Assembly (NCBI GenBank): GCA_938038385.1
Contig: CALHRD010000006.1
Span: 1 to 32,222 of the forward strand
Direction: 5' to 3'
Origin: an uncultured Burkholderiales bacterium
GTDB taxonomy: Bacteria; Pseudomonadota; Gammaproteobacteria; Burkholderiales; Thiobacillaceae
DNA: 32,222 nucleotides
In this document: piece by piece, positions 8,547 through 16,110 of the stretch
How the letters are laid out: the number at the start of each line of letters is the position of its first letter
Numbering within the stretch: the first letter of the stretch is position 1
Program-made: the position numbers and the translations under genes
Notes under the pieces: generated by a model
Database searches by the model: none
What the model was told of the DNA's origin: nothing
What the model saw: only the letters and a program-made list of their open reading frames with translations

Positions 8547-10067
8547 TCAGGTCGAGAATTCGCGCTGCAGTTCGGTGATCCGCGCCGGCCAGTCACGGTC
8601 GTCGCCACCATCGAAAGCGAGGACGTGTGCGGCCTCGAGCTCGTCGAAGGACTCCTGCTCTTCAAGCTGCCGCATGAGCACCTCGACCGTGGCCTCCGAG
8701 GCATCGCCCCGCGCTTCCGCCCGTCGCCGGACCCGCTGCGTGAGCACCGCCTGCGTTGCCTGGAGGGAGAGGATGCGCCAGGGCGCCCCGGCCGCCTCGG
8801 CCACCCGGATCATGGGTTGGCGATGCGCGCGGCGCAGAAAGGTGGCATCGGCGATGACGACATGGCCCTCCCGCAGCAGCAGGCGGGCGAGCTCGGCCAG
8901 ACGATCGAAGGTCCGTCGGCTCGCCTCCTCGGTGTAGATGCCGCCGGGAATGCGGCTGCTGTCCTCCAGGGGCCCCAGGCCGAACAGGCGTTTGCGCTCC
9001 ACATCCGAGCGCAGGCGGATGGCCCCCAGGGCTTCCAAGACCTGCTGCGACAGATGCGTCTTGCCCGATCCGGACACGCCGTGCATGAGCAGCAGGGCAG
9101 GGCGGCGGGGTTGCCGCAACCGGTCGGCCAGGCGGAGCTGGTCGAGCGCGGCGCGGCCGGCCCCGGCGTCGCCCTGACCGGCGCGGATATAGTCCACCTT
9201 GGCCCGCACCATGGCCCGGTAGACCTGGTAGAAGCGCAGCGCGGCGAGCCCCGCGTAGTCGCCCGTGTGTTCCAGCCAGCGGTTGAGGAAGCGCCAGGCA
9301 AGATCGGCACGATCTCGGCTGTAGAGATCCATGGTCAGGAAGGCCACCTCGCTGGTCACGTCGATGAAGCGCAGGCCGGGGTTGAATTCGATGCAGTCGA
9401 AGATCAGGGGTTTGTCCGCCACCCAGGCGATGTTGCCCAGATGCAGGTCGCCGTGACACTCGCGCACCCAGCCGCCGGCCTTCCTGGCGGCGAAGTGTGC
9501 CTGCAACCGGGTCGCCTCCGCCTCGCTCCAGACCTCGATCCGGTCCAGGAGGTCGATGGCCTCGGGTATGGGATGCAGGGCGCGGATCTGGCGGAAGTTC
9601 TCGCGCACCGGATACATCACCGCCTCGGGGCTGCCGTGGGGGCTGTCGGCCAGCGCGGCGTCGATGCCGGCGTGGAAGTGCGCAACGCTGTCGGCGACGG
9701 CGTCGATCTGGCCGGCAGTCAGGTAGGTGGCACGGTCCAGGGTGGCGTCCGGATCGAAGGCGCGCATGCGCACGGCCCAATCCAGCAGCGGCCCATCGCC
9801 GCCGATGCGGGCATCCGTTACGTCTCCGGTGATCGGCACGACATCGAGGTAGATCTCGGGCGCCAGCCTGCGGTTGAGGCGGACTTCCTCCTCGCAGCAC
9901 AACCGCCGCCGCGCCTGTGTGCTGAAATCCAGGAATCCCAGGTCGAGCGGCTTCTTGATCTTGTAGGCCCACTCGCCCGCCAGCAGCACCCAGGAGATGT
10001 GGGTCTCGATCACCCTCGCCTGCAGCCTGTCGCGCAGGGCGGCGATGTGCGGCGGCCAATCCTTCAT
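8547..10067 (-). CDS. Fused APH-family kinase / AAA (P-loop) nucleotide-binding protein
   Basis: A 506-aa soluble protein in two parts. Residues about 1-315 resemble the aminoglycoside/choline phosphotransferase fold: nucleotide-loop candidate AYKIKKPLD (34-42), catalytic loop HGDLHLGN (205-212) and metal-binding segment IFDCIEFNP (Asp224). Residues about 322-506 are a small P-loop kinase-like domain with Walker A GVSGSGKT (330-337) and an ADAT segment (407-410). Such fusions are widespread and commonly annotated as bifunctional aminoglycoside phosphotransferase/ATP-binding protein; the true substrate is unknown and drug resistance should not be assumed. Its ATG overlaps the stop of the FbpC-like gene (ATGA), so the two are probably co-translated. 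Confidence 0.85.
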   Translation of the reverse strand: MKDWPPHIAALRDRLQARVIETHISWVLLAGEWAYKIKKPLDLGFLDFSTQARRRLCCEEEVRLNRRLAPEIYLDVVPITGDVTDARIGGDGPLLDWAVRMRAFDPDATLDRATYLTAGQIDAVADSVAHFHAGIDAALADSPHGSPEAVMYPVRENFRQIRALHPIPEAIDLLDRIEVWSEAEATRLQAHFAARKAGGWVRECHGDLHLGNIAWVADKPLIFDCIEFNPGLRFIDVTSEVAFLTMDLYSRDRADLAWRFLNRWLEHTGDYAGLAALRFYQVYRAMVRAKVDYIRAGQGDAGAGRAALDQLRLADRLRQPRRPALLLMHGVSGSGKTHLSQQVLEALGAIRLRSDVERKRLFGLGPLEDSSRIPGGIYTEEASRRTFDRLAELARLLLREGHVVIADATFLRRAHRQPMIRVAEAAGAPWRILSLQATQAVLTQRVRRRAEARGDASEATVEVLMRQLEEQESFDELEAAHVLAFDGGDDRDWPARITELQREFST

Positions 10068-11134
10068 GTGCGGAAGGCCACGACGTGGTCCACCGCCAAC
10101 CTGATGCCGATCTTCTCGCCGATGGCGTGATCGTGGTGGGAAGGTACCAGCGCCAGGATTCGATTGCCGCCGGGCAGTTTGAGGGTATAGAGAAACTCGG
10201 CACCGCGGAAGGCCTTGCGCTCGACTTCCGCGACGACCGGGCTGGCGTCGTCATGGATGATGTCGTCGGGCCGGATCAGCACCTCGACATGGCAACCGCG
10301 CCCGCATTGGACGCAGCCGCCCTGATTGACGCATTCGGTGGGGATGGCGCCGTTGAGCACGCCCAGTTCGATCTGAACCTGGTGGTCGTTGAGCACCTCG
10401 CCGGGCAGCAGCACACCCTGGCCGACGAAATCGGCCACGAAGCGGTTGGCGGGCTGATGGTAGAGCTGATAGGGCGTGTCCCATTGCTGGATCAACCCCT
10501 GGTGCATGACGCCCACCACGTCAGCAATGGCGAAGGCCTCGTGCTGGTCATGGGTGACCATGAGGGCGGTAATGCCCTCGCGCTTGAGGATCTCGCGCAC
10601 CTCCAGGGCCAGCTTTTCGCGCAGGTCCACATCCAGGTTGGAGAAGGGTTCGTCCAGCAGCAGCAGCCGCGGGTGCGGGGCCAAGGCGCGCGCCAGAGCC
10701 ACACGCTGCTGCTGGCCGCCGGAGAGTTCATGCGGGTAGGCTTGGTCGCGGCCGGTGAGGCCGACCGTCTCCAGCATGTCGCGCACGCGCCGCTGGCAAG
10801 CCGCGCGCTCCATACGGCCGAGGCCGAAAGCGATGTTCTGGGCGACGGTGAGATGGGGAAACAGGGCATAGTCCTGGAAGACCATGCCGATGGTCCGCTG
10901 CTCCGGCGGCTGGGTTTCGCCCGGCCGGCTCACCCTCCGCCCGGCCAGCCGGATCTCACCCGCGGATGGGGTTTCGAAGCCGGCGATCAGGCGCAGGACG
11001 GTGGTCTTGCCGCAACCCGACGGACCGAGCAGACAGCCGATCTGCCCTTCGTCGAGCGTAAAGTCGACACCTTCGAGGACCGGCTTGTCGCCGTAACGGT
11101 GGGCCAGTTCGACGACTTCGAGGACGGCAGTCAT
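10064..11134 (-). CDS. fbpC: Ferric-iron ABC transporter ATP-binding protein, FbpC type
   Basis: A 356-aa cytoplasmic ATPase that would energise the iron permease. Numbering from ATG 11132-11134: Walker A GPSGCGKT (37-44), signature LSGGQQQR (137-144), Walker B LLLLDEP (Asp161, Glu162), H-loop His195. The C-terminal regulatory (TOBE-like) region includes RPDDIIHDDASP and KAFRGAEFLYTL, typical of FbpC/PotA-like ATPases. Unusual is a cluster of four cysteines (268, 274, 277, 281; C-x5-C-x2-C-x3-C) inserted before the RPDD strand. An upstream in-frame ATG (11183-11185) would add 17 residues running over the divergent promoter region, so the shorter start is chosen. It is divergent from the permease gene (92 bp between starts) and overlaps the next gene by 4 nt. 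Confidence 0.9.
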   Translation of the reverse strand: MTAVLEVVELAHRYGDKPVLEGVDFTLDEGQIGCLLGPSGCGKTTVLRLIAGFETPSAGEIRLAGRRVSRPGETQPPEQRTIGMVFQDYALFPHLTVAQNIAFGLGRMERAACQRRVRDMLETVGLTGRDQAYPHELSGGQQQRVALARALAPHPRLLLLDEPFSNLDVDLREKLALEVREILKREGITALMVTHDQHEAFAIADVVGVMHQGLIQQWDTPYQLYHQPANRFVADFVGQGVLLPGEVLNDHQVQIELGVLNGAIPTECVNQGGCVQCGRGCHVEVLIRPDDIIHDDASPVVAEVERKAFRGAEFLYTLKLPGGNRILALVPSHHDHAIGEKIGIRLAVDHVVAFRT

Positions 11135-11185
11135 GACGATGCGGGGAACCAGGGAATTGGGTGCGGATAACTGAATGAGTGTCAA

Positions 11186-11191
11186 TATAAT
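11186..11191 (+). promoter_or_regulatory. TATAAT, possible -10 box in the fbpC/fbpB divergent region
   Basis: A perfect TATAAT lies 35 nt before the permease ATG in the 92-bp divergent intergenic. At 17-bp spacing the -35 position reads GCGGAT, which is poor. The neighbouring GATAACTGAATGAGTGTCA has at best weak Fur-box resemblance. Assignment is tentative. Confidence 0.3.
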
Positions 11192-11226
11192 ACCCTCCTC
11201 GCCCGCCCACTGGTCCGCCTGCCCGC

Positions 11227-12846
11227 ATGAAACAACGATATTCAGCCCTGCTCGTCGTCGCCGTGGTGCTGGCGCTCCTGGTCTCGATGCCGGTGGTCAG
11301 CGTCGTGCTGCACGTGTTCATGCCGGACGAGCAGGGGGTGTGGGCCCACCTGGTGGAGACGGTGCTGGCCGATTACGTCGTCAACAGTCTGGCCCTGGCC
11401 GTGGGCAGCGGGCTGGGTGCCGCCCTGCTGGGGACCGGTGCGGCGTGGTGGGTGGCGATGTACCGCTTCCCCGGCCGCGGCATCCTGGAGTGGGCCCTGT
11501 TGCTGCCCCTGGCCATGCCCACCTATGTCATCGCCTATGTCTACACCGACCTGCTGCAGTATGCCGGCCCGGTGCAGTCCGGCCTGCGCGCTGCCTTCGG
11601 CTGGGAACGGGGCGGCTACTGGTTCCCCGATGTGCGCTCGCTGGGTGGCGCCATCGTCGTCTTCAGCCTGGTGTTCTATCCCTATGTCTACGTGCTGGCC
11701 CGCGCCGCGTTCATGGACCGCTCCGGCAACCTGATGGAGGCGGCCCGCAGCCTGGGCCTGACGCAGCGCCAGGCCTTCTACCGCGTCGCCCTGCCCCTGG
11801 CACGCCCGGCGGTGGCGGGCGGGGTGGCCCTGGTCATCATGGAGACCCTGGCCGAGTTCGGCGCCGTGTCCTACTTCGGCGTGCCCACCTTCACCACCGG
11901 TATCTACCGGGCCTGGTACGCCTTCGGCGATCCGGTCGCGGCCTCCCAGCTCTCGGCCAGCCTGCTGGCCGTCGTGATGCTGGCCCTGGTACTGGAAAAG
12001 GCGAGCCGGGGCCGGGCCCGCTATCACGACACTGGCGGCCGCCCCCATGTCCGCCCGCAATTGCCGCCGTTGCGCAGCCTGATGGTATGGACCGGCTGCA
12101 TGATTCCCCTGGCCGGGGGTTTCCTGCTGCCGGCCGGACTGCTGCTGCGCATGGCGGCCTCCGAGGGCGACGTGCAGTTCGGCGAGAAGTATCTGACTCT
12201 GGCTGGCAACAGCCTGATGCTGGCGGGACTGGCCAGTGTTCTCGCCGTGCTGGCTGCCCTGCTGCTGGCCTATGCCGGCCGGCTGCATCCGGGCCGTCTG
12301 ATGGCGGGCGTCAAACGCCTCGCCGGGCTTGGCTATGCGGTGCCCGGCACGGTGATCGCCGTCGGCGCGCTGATCCCGCTCACCGCGCTGGATCATGCGC
12401 TGATCCTCTGGTTTCGCGAGCGCTTCGACATCAATCTGGGGCTCATCATCACCGGCAGCGCCACCGCCCTGGTATTTGCCTATCTGGCACGCTTCCTGGC
12501 CGTGGCCCTCAATTCCGTCGAGGCCAGTCTCGCCCGCATCCGGCAGAGTCTGGACGAGGCGGCGCGCAGCCTGGGGGCGACGCAGTCCAGGCTGCTCGCC
12601 CGGGTCCACGTGCCCCTGCTCTCCGGCGGCATCGTCTCCGGGCTGTTGCTGGTGTTCGTCGATGTCATGAAGGAACTGCCCGCCACCATCGTTCTGCGTC
12701 CGTTCAACTTCGAGACCCTGGCCACCCAGGTCTTCATCCTGGCGGCCGACGAACGCCTCGCGGAGGCGGCTACACCGTCACTGGCGATCGTGGTGGTGGG
12801 GTTGATCCCGGTGATGCTGCTCTCGCGCAGCATGCGCAGAAAGTGA
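11227..12846 (+). CDS. fbpB: Ferric-iron ABC transporter permease, FbpB type
   Basis: A 539-aa inner-membrane permease with about a dozen hydrophobic segments, built from two homologous halves as in FbpB/SfuB. Each half carries the EAA cytoplasmic loop that docks with the ATPase: EAARSLGLTQRQAFYRVALP (171-190) and EAARSLGATQSRLLARVHVP (from about 444). It starts at ATG 11227 with a basic residue and a long hydrophobic helix; no clear Shine-Dalgarno is seen. Its partners flank it: the FbpC-like ATPase is divergent and the binding protein is convergent, so the three subunits are transcribed from separate promoters, which is unusual for an ABC import system. Confidence 0.93.
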   Translation: MKQRYSALLVVAVVLALLVSMPVVSVVLHVFMPDEQGVWAHLVETVLADYVVNSLALAVGSGLGAALLGTGAAWWVAMYRFPGRGILEWALLLPLAMPTYVIAYVYTDLLQYAGPVQSGLRAAFGWERGGYWFPDVRSLGGAIVVFSLVFYPYVYVLARAAFMDRSGNLMEAARSLGLTQRQAFYRVALPLARPAVAGGVALVIMETLAEFGAVSYFGVPTFTTGIYRAWYAFGDPVAASQLSASLLAVVMLALVLEKASRGRARYHDTGGRPHVRPQLPPLRSLMVWTGCMIPLAGGFLLPAGLLLRMAASEGDVQFGEKYLTLAGNSLMLAGLASVLAVLAALLLAYAGRLHPGRLMAGVKRLAGLGYAVPGTVIAVGALIPLTALDHALILWFRERFDINLGLIITGSATALVFAYLARFLAVALNSVEASLARIRQSLDEAARSLGATQSRLLARVHVPLLSGGIVSGLLLVFVDVMKELPATIVLRPFNFETLATQVFILAADERLAEAATPSLAIVVVGLIPVMLLSRSMRRK

Positions 12847-12850
12847 CCAA

Positions 12851-12866
12851 CCCCGACGTATCGGGG
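12851..12866. terminator. Hairpin between convergent fbpB and fbpA
   Basis: CCCCGA (12851-12856), loop CGTA, TCGGGG (12861-12866) lies within the 30-nt gap between the two convergent stops. It reads as a hairpin on either strand, but neither side has a T-run. It may act as a weak bidirectional terminator. Confidence 0.4.
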
Positions 12867-12876
12867 GCGGTGAGGC

Positions 12877-13905
12877 CTATTTCCAGCCCGCCCGGTCGAT
12901 GAAGCGTTGTGCCTTGACCGTGTTCCTGGCCAGCTCCAGCGCGGACAGACGGTCGACCTTGAAGCTGCCCATCGCCGCCAGTTGCGCGTTGTCGATACGC
13001 ACGCCCGGCACCACCGGCCATTCGTTGTTGCCGTTGGCGAAGTAGGCCTGGGCCTCGTCGCTGGCCAGATATTCCAGGAAGCGCACGGCGGCATCCTTGT
13101 TGGGGGCGTGCCTGAGCATTCCGCCTCCCGAGATGTTCACATGGGTCCCGGGGCCGCGCTGATCGGGAAACACGATACCGACCTTGCGCGCCACTTCCTG
13201 GTCTTCCCGTTTATCCGAACCCAGCAAACGGGCGTAGTAATAGTGGTTGGTGATGGCGACATCGCATTCGCCCGCGGCGACGGCCCTGATCTGATCGGTG
13301 TCACCGCCTTTCGGATCACGCGCCAGGTTGGCGACGAGGCCGCGCAACCAGGCCGCCGTGCGATCCTCTCCTTCATGATGGAGCATGGCGGCGACAAGGG
13401 TGCGGTTGTAGACGTGGCCGCCGCTGCGCACGCAGACCTTGCCCTTGAAACGGGGATTGGCCAGGTCGGCCATGCGCGCCACCTCCTCGGGTTTGACCTT
13501 GTCGCGGGCGTAGGCGATGACGCGGGCGCGGTAGGAGTAGCCAAACCATTTACCCTCGGGGTCCCTGAATTGCTCGGGGATGCGGGAGGTCAGCAACCTG
13601 GACTGCACCGGGGCGAACAGGCCCGCATCATCCGCCGCCTGCAGCCGGGCCGCATCCACGGTGATGAAGACGTCGGCAGGGCTCGCCGGACCCTCGCGAC
13701 GGATACGCTCGAACAGCTCGTCTTCCTTGCCCTCGATACGGTTGACACGGATACCGGTCAGACGGGTGAAGTTGGTATAGAGGGCCTCGTCGGTCTGGTA
13801 GTGGCGGGCGGTGTACAGGTTGAGCACCTTGTCCGAGGCCAGGGCGATGCCGCCCGTAGCCAGGAGCGCGAACGCGGTTGCAAAGCCGGTGAGGAGTCGT
13901 CTCAT
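12877..13905 (-). CDS. fbpA: Periplasmic ferric-iron-binding protein, FbpA type
   Basis: A 342-aa extracytoplasmic solute-binding protein with a Sec signal peptide (basic MRRLL, hydrophobic 7-23, cleavage near ALA-S at 23/24). Mature features match the FbpA/FutA family: LYTARHYQTDEALY near the N terminus (His35, Tyr36 as possible ligands) and the tyrosine run NHYYYARLLG (Tyr222-224), where this family binds Fe(III). A good Shine-Dalgarno AAAGGA lies 9-10 nt before ATG 13903-13905. The promoter region carries a near-perfect Fur box, so expression under iron limitation is likely. The gene is convergent with fbpB. Confidence 0.94.
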   Translation of the reverse strand: MRRLLTGFATAFALLATGGIALASDKVLNLYTARHYQTDEALYTNFTRLTGIRVNRIEGKEDELFERIRREGPASPADVFITVDAARLQAADDAGLFAPVQSRLLTSRIPEQFRDPEGKWFGYSYRARVIAYARDKVKPEEVARMADLANPRFKGKVCVRSGGHVYNRTLVAAMLHHEGEDRTAAWLRGLVANLARDPKGGDTDQIRAVAAGECDVAITNHYYYARLLGSDKREDQEVARKVGIVFPDQRGPGTHVNISGGGMLRHAPNKDAAVRFLEYLASDEAQAYFANGNNEWPVVPGVRIDNAQLAAMGSFKVDRLSALELARNTVKAQRFIDRAGWK

Positions 13906-13999
13906 GGATGAAATTCCTTTCAGATCAACGTAGATGCATGTATGAACGGAGGAGCGTGGATCGATGCGCCGGACGGCATCATGCTGTCGCCGTCAGGAC

Positions 14000-14028
14000 A
14001 TTGAAACACGAATGATAATAGTTATCAA
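14000..14028 (-). promoter_or_regulatory. Probable promoter of fbpA
   Basis: On the minus strand, TTGATA (complement of 14023-14028) and TTCAAT (complement of 14000-14005) are 17 nt apart. The -35 box is a 5/6 match and the -10 a 4/6 match. The predicted leader is about 90 nt. Confidence 0.5.
14013..14027. promoter_or_regulatory. Fur box upstream of fbpA
   Basis: TGATAATAGTTATCA matches the 7-1-7 Fur motif TGATAATnATTATCA with a single mismatch. It overlaps the proposed -35 box and spacer of fbpA. It sits 4 bp from the 111-bp repeat element that starts at 14032. Confidence 0.88.
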
Positions 14029-14031
14029 AAC

Positions 14032-14142
14032 GAATCCGTGTCAATGCTGCCGGTTGCCTTGTAGATCGGGCTTCAGCCCGACACCCAACCCGTCGCACCA
14101 GAGTCCGACCTACACCGGGTTGGTCGTGAACGACACGGATTC
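14032..14142. repeat. 111-bp REPIN-like element with 11-bp terminal inverted repeats, copy 1
   Basis: The element starts GAATCCGTGTC (14032-14042) and ends GACACGGATTC (14132-14142), perfect 11-bp inverted ends. Inside are two inverted REP-like units: GTAGATCGGGCTTCAGCCCGA (14061-14081, a clean hairpin) and, reversed, GTAGGTCGGACTCTGGTGCGAC (complement of 14091-14112, a degraded hairpin). Reverse-complemented copy 2 (31750-31860) aligns without gaps at 92 of 111 bases by hand count. It lies in an intergenic gap beside the fbpA Fur box. I see no coding frame or clear target-site duplication. Confidence 0.85.
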
Positions 14143-14157
14143 AGGTAAAAGTTATCG

Positions 14158-14204
14158 ACTTGATCGCTTCCGCTGGCGAAGCGAGCACGAGATATCGATC
14201 AAGT
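14158..14204. repeat. Nested hairpin downstream of the exported-protein gene
   Basis: ACTTGATCG (14158-14166) pairs with CGATCAAGT (14196-14204), and nested inside CGCTTC (14165-14170) can alternatively pair with GAAGCG (14178-14183). It lies 14 nt beyond the stop of the minus-strand gene at 14219, so it could be its transcript-end structure, but no T-run follows on either strand. Confidence 0.4.
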
Positions 14205-14218
14205 GAGTGTGCGCAGGT

Positions 14219-14896
14219 TCAGGGTTGGACGCGATCGAAACGCAGCACGGTGGTGAGGATGCCCTCGAACACCGTGTCGTATCCGACCTCGTTACCCTGC
14301 TGGCGGAGCGTGAAGCCGGGCTGATCCTCGGGGATGGACTCGACGAAGCGCAGTTTGTCGGTGTCCAGTCTGACGGTCATGGAGACCCGCATGGGATAGA
14401 AGCCATCCAGGAACCTGCGCATGTACGGACCGTTGCTCAGGCTGTAGCTGGCCTCGCCGTTAGGCGCCAGGGCCAGGGTTTCGGCCTCTACGCACAGTTC
14501 CGCACCGCGCCGCACATTGCGCAGTTGCACGCTGTGTTCCTCGGCCCAGGCGCCGTCGATGTGCACGGCGCGGGTGACGCGGAGGTTGCGTATGCGGCCG
14601 GGTCGGTAGGTGACTTCGGCGCTGGGGACGGCATCCAGATTCCTGTGACATTGGTCCAGGCGCACCCAGCCGTCCTCCAGGCTGCTGTCCAGGATGGTGA
14701 TGCGGTTGTGGTGGTGGTGCACGGGCCGCTCGGGCGGGGTGGTGAGGAAGTGCAGCTCGCCCTCGTTGACCTCGGCCGTGCCCTTGAAGAACAGCTCGTC
14801 CGGATCCGACGCCCACGTGAGCGTGGTGAGCAGCAACGGGATGAGGGCGCAGGCGATACGCTCAGGGGGAGGAGAGGGTGATTCGTCGTGCGCCAT
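14219..14896 (-). CDS. Exported protein of unknown function, overlapping the NlpC/P60 gene
   Basis: I do not recognise this 225-aa protein. Near the N terminus IACALIPLLLTTLTWA (15-30) looks like a signal-peptide core, preceded by an unusually acidic, proline-rich leader (MAHDESPSPPPER). The rest is predicted mostly beta by eye, with PVHHHHNRI (four histidines) and a pattern of charged strands up to LTTVLRFDRVQP. ATG 14894-14896 is the only sensible start. It overlaps the last 35 nt of the upstream NlpC/P60 gene in another frame, so the two are very likely one transcript. A periplasmic role is inferred from the signal only. Confidence 0.7.
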   Translation of the reverse strand: MAHDESPSPPPERIACALIPLLLTTLTWASDPDELFFKGTAEVNEGELHFLTTPPERPVHHHHNRITILDSSLEDGWVRLDQCHRNLDAVPSAEVTYRPGRIRNLRVTRAVHIDGAWAEEHSVQLRNVRRGAELCVEAETLALAPNGEASYSLSNGPYMRRFLDGFYPMRVSMTVRLDTDKLRFVESIPEDQPGFTLRQQGNEVGYDTVFEGILTTVLRFDRVQP

Positions 14897-15341
14897 CGAA
14901 GCGTGCGGCCCAGTAGCGGTTGCCCATGTCCGAGACGGTGACTTTCTTGTCACGACGGCTGCTGGCGTGCACGAACTTGCCGTCCCCCTTGTAGATGCCG
15001 ACATGGGAGAACGGACGGCCAAGGGTATTGAAAAAGACCAGATCCCCGGGCCTGAGTTCACTTGGCTCGACCGGCTCGCCCCGTCGGCTGATATCCCGGG
15101 CATTGTGCGGAAGATCGATATCGTGCGTCTGCTTGTAGACATAACGCACGAGGCCGCTGCAATCGAGGCCGGTCTCGGGGCGGCGTCCCCCCATCCTGTA
15201 TGGTGTACCCAGTAGATTGAGCGCACCCAGGAGGGGGGCTCCCAGTTCCTGCAATCCGGACTGCAGCGTGTCCGCGGCACGCGCCGGCATGGCGGCGGTG
15301 AGCGTAAGGAAGAGGAGGGCGGTCATGATCGTGTAGCGCAT
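14862..15341 (-). CDS. NlpC/P60-family cell-wall peptidase (C40)
   Basis: A 159-aa exported cysteine peptidase. The signal peptide is residues 1-22 (cleavage near ARA-A). The NlpC/P60 core starts at LLGTPYRMGG (44-51 region). Expected catalytic residues are Cys61 in LDCSGLV, His113 in SHVGIY and a third polar residue, His125 in KFVHAS. Members typically cut peptide stems of peptidoglycan (D-Glu to meso-DAP linkage). The single-domain Spr/NlpC-like size is normal. It lies upstream of, and overlaps, the unknown exported-protein gene, suggesting a joint envelope role. No clear Shine-Dalgarno is seen before ATG 15339-15341. Confidence 0.92.
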   Translation of the reverse strand: MRYTIMTALLFLTLTAAMPARAADTLQSGLQELGAPLLGALNLLGTPYRMGGRRPETGLDCSGLVRYVYKQTHDIDLPHNARDISRRGEPVEPSELRPGDLVFFNTLGRPFSHVGIYKGDGKFVHASSRRDKKVTVSDMGNRYWAARFDGARRITLSSP

Positions 15342-15455
15342 CGATGCTTGGCCGTGTCTGATGGCATGATGGTGCGGCGTGATTAAGCCACCGCATCACG
15401 ATGTCTGTCTAGTATGGAAGAATGAATCTGATAAACCACTTGAAAGGAGCATGCC

Positions 15456-16094
15456 ATGTCCATGGAAAACAATAGGGATGTACGTGTTGCGCTGGCTGAC
15501 CTGAGCGCGGACGGGGGAGCGCTCAAAGAGCGGGTGCGCGCCCTGGTCCTGGATGCCGTCCTGCGACGAAATGCCGATCCCGGGGCCTTGCGGGAGGTGC
15601 TGCGGGATGCCGTGGCGGGGGTGGGGGATGGGCTGGGCCGGCGCGGCGAGGTGGCGGGCCATGCCTTGCAGGAGGCCATGGAAGGTCTGGACGAGGCCAT
15701 CGGCAAATCGGTCTATGCCCTGCAGATGGCGCTGGAGGAGGCTTGGGGACAGGGCCGACAGTTCGCGCAACAGGACCTGCAGGAGGCCGCCGATGCAGTG
15801 AAGGATTTGGAGGACGATCTCCTGCGCACCCTCAAGGAGACCGCGGATCGAGCCCAGGGCGACGTCCGGGAAGAGTTCGTGCGCATGACGGATCACCTGC
15901 GCCGCACGGGCACGGACACCGGTTTGCGTGTGCGCGAAGTCCTCGCCGTGCTGCAGGCACGCCTGGGCGCAGCAGCCAGCGGCGCGACCACCGACGCCAG
16001 GGAGGCGGCCAGGACGGCGGCATCGCGGCTCGCCGAGGTCGCCTCCGGCATCCTGCGCGGTCTGGCCGACGCCATCGACGCCCGCAAGGGCTGA
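15456..16094 (+). CDS. Alanine-rich helical protein of unknown function, upstream of ubiB
   Basis: A 212-aa protein, almost entirely predicted helix by eye, rich in Ala, Glu, Arg and Asp in amphipathic heptad-like repeats (for example DEAIGKSVYALQMALEEAWG near residues 79-98). It has no signal peptide or membrane helix. It resembles apolipoprotein- or phasin-like coiled proteins; from memory it may belong to a DUF family often found near ubiB (DUF6781 is a candidate, unverified). The start is well supported: AAGGAG at 15444-15449, 6 nt before ATG 15456. The stop is 16 nt before ubiB, so the two are probably one operon. Confidence 0.75.
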   Translation: MSMENNRDVRVALADLSADGGALKERVRALVLDAVLRRNADPGALREVLRDAVAGVGDGLGRRGEVAGHALQEAMEGLDEAIGKSVYALQMALEEAWGQGRQFAQQDLQEAADAVKDLEDDLLRTLKETADRAQGDVREEFVRMTDHLRRTGTDTGLRVREVLAVLQARLGAAASGATTDAREAARTAASRLAEVASGILRGLADAIDARKG

Positions 16095-16110
16095 GCGGCA
16101 GTCCATATCC

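Noticed and set aside
8625-10130. Long plus-strand open frame opposite the APH/P-loop gene
   Set aside because: Shadow of a high-GC coding strand; no family motifs and no ribosome binding site.
11166-11184. Fur box in the fbpC/fbpB intergenic
   Set aside because: GATAACTGAATGAGTGTCA matches the consensus in only about 7 of 19 positions.
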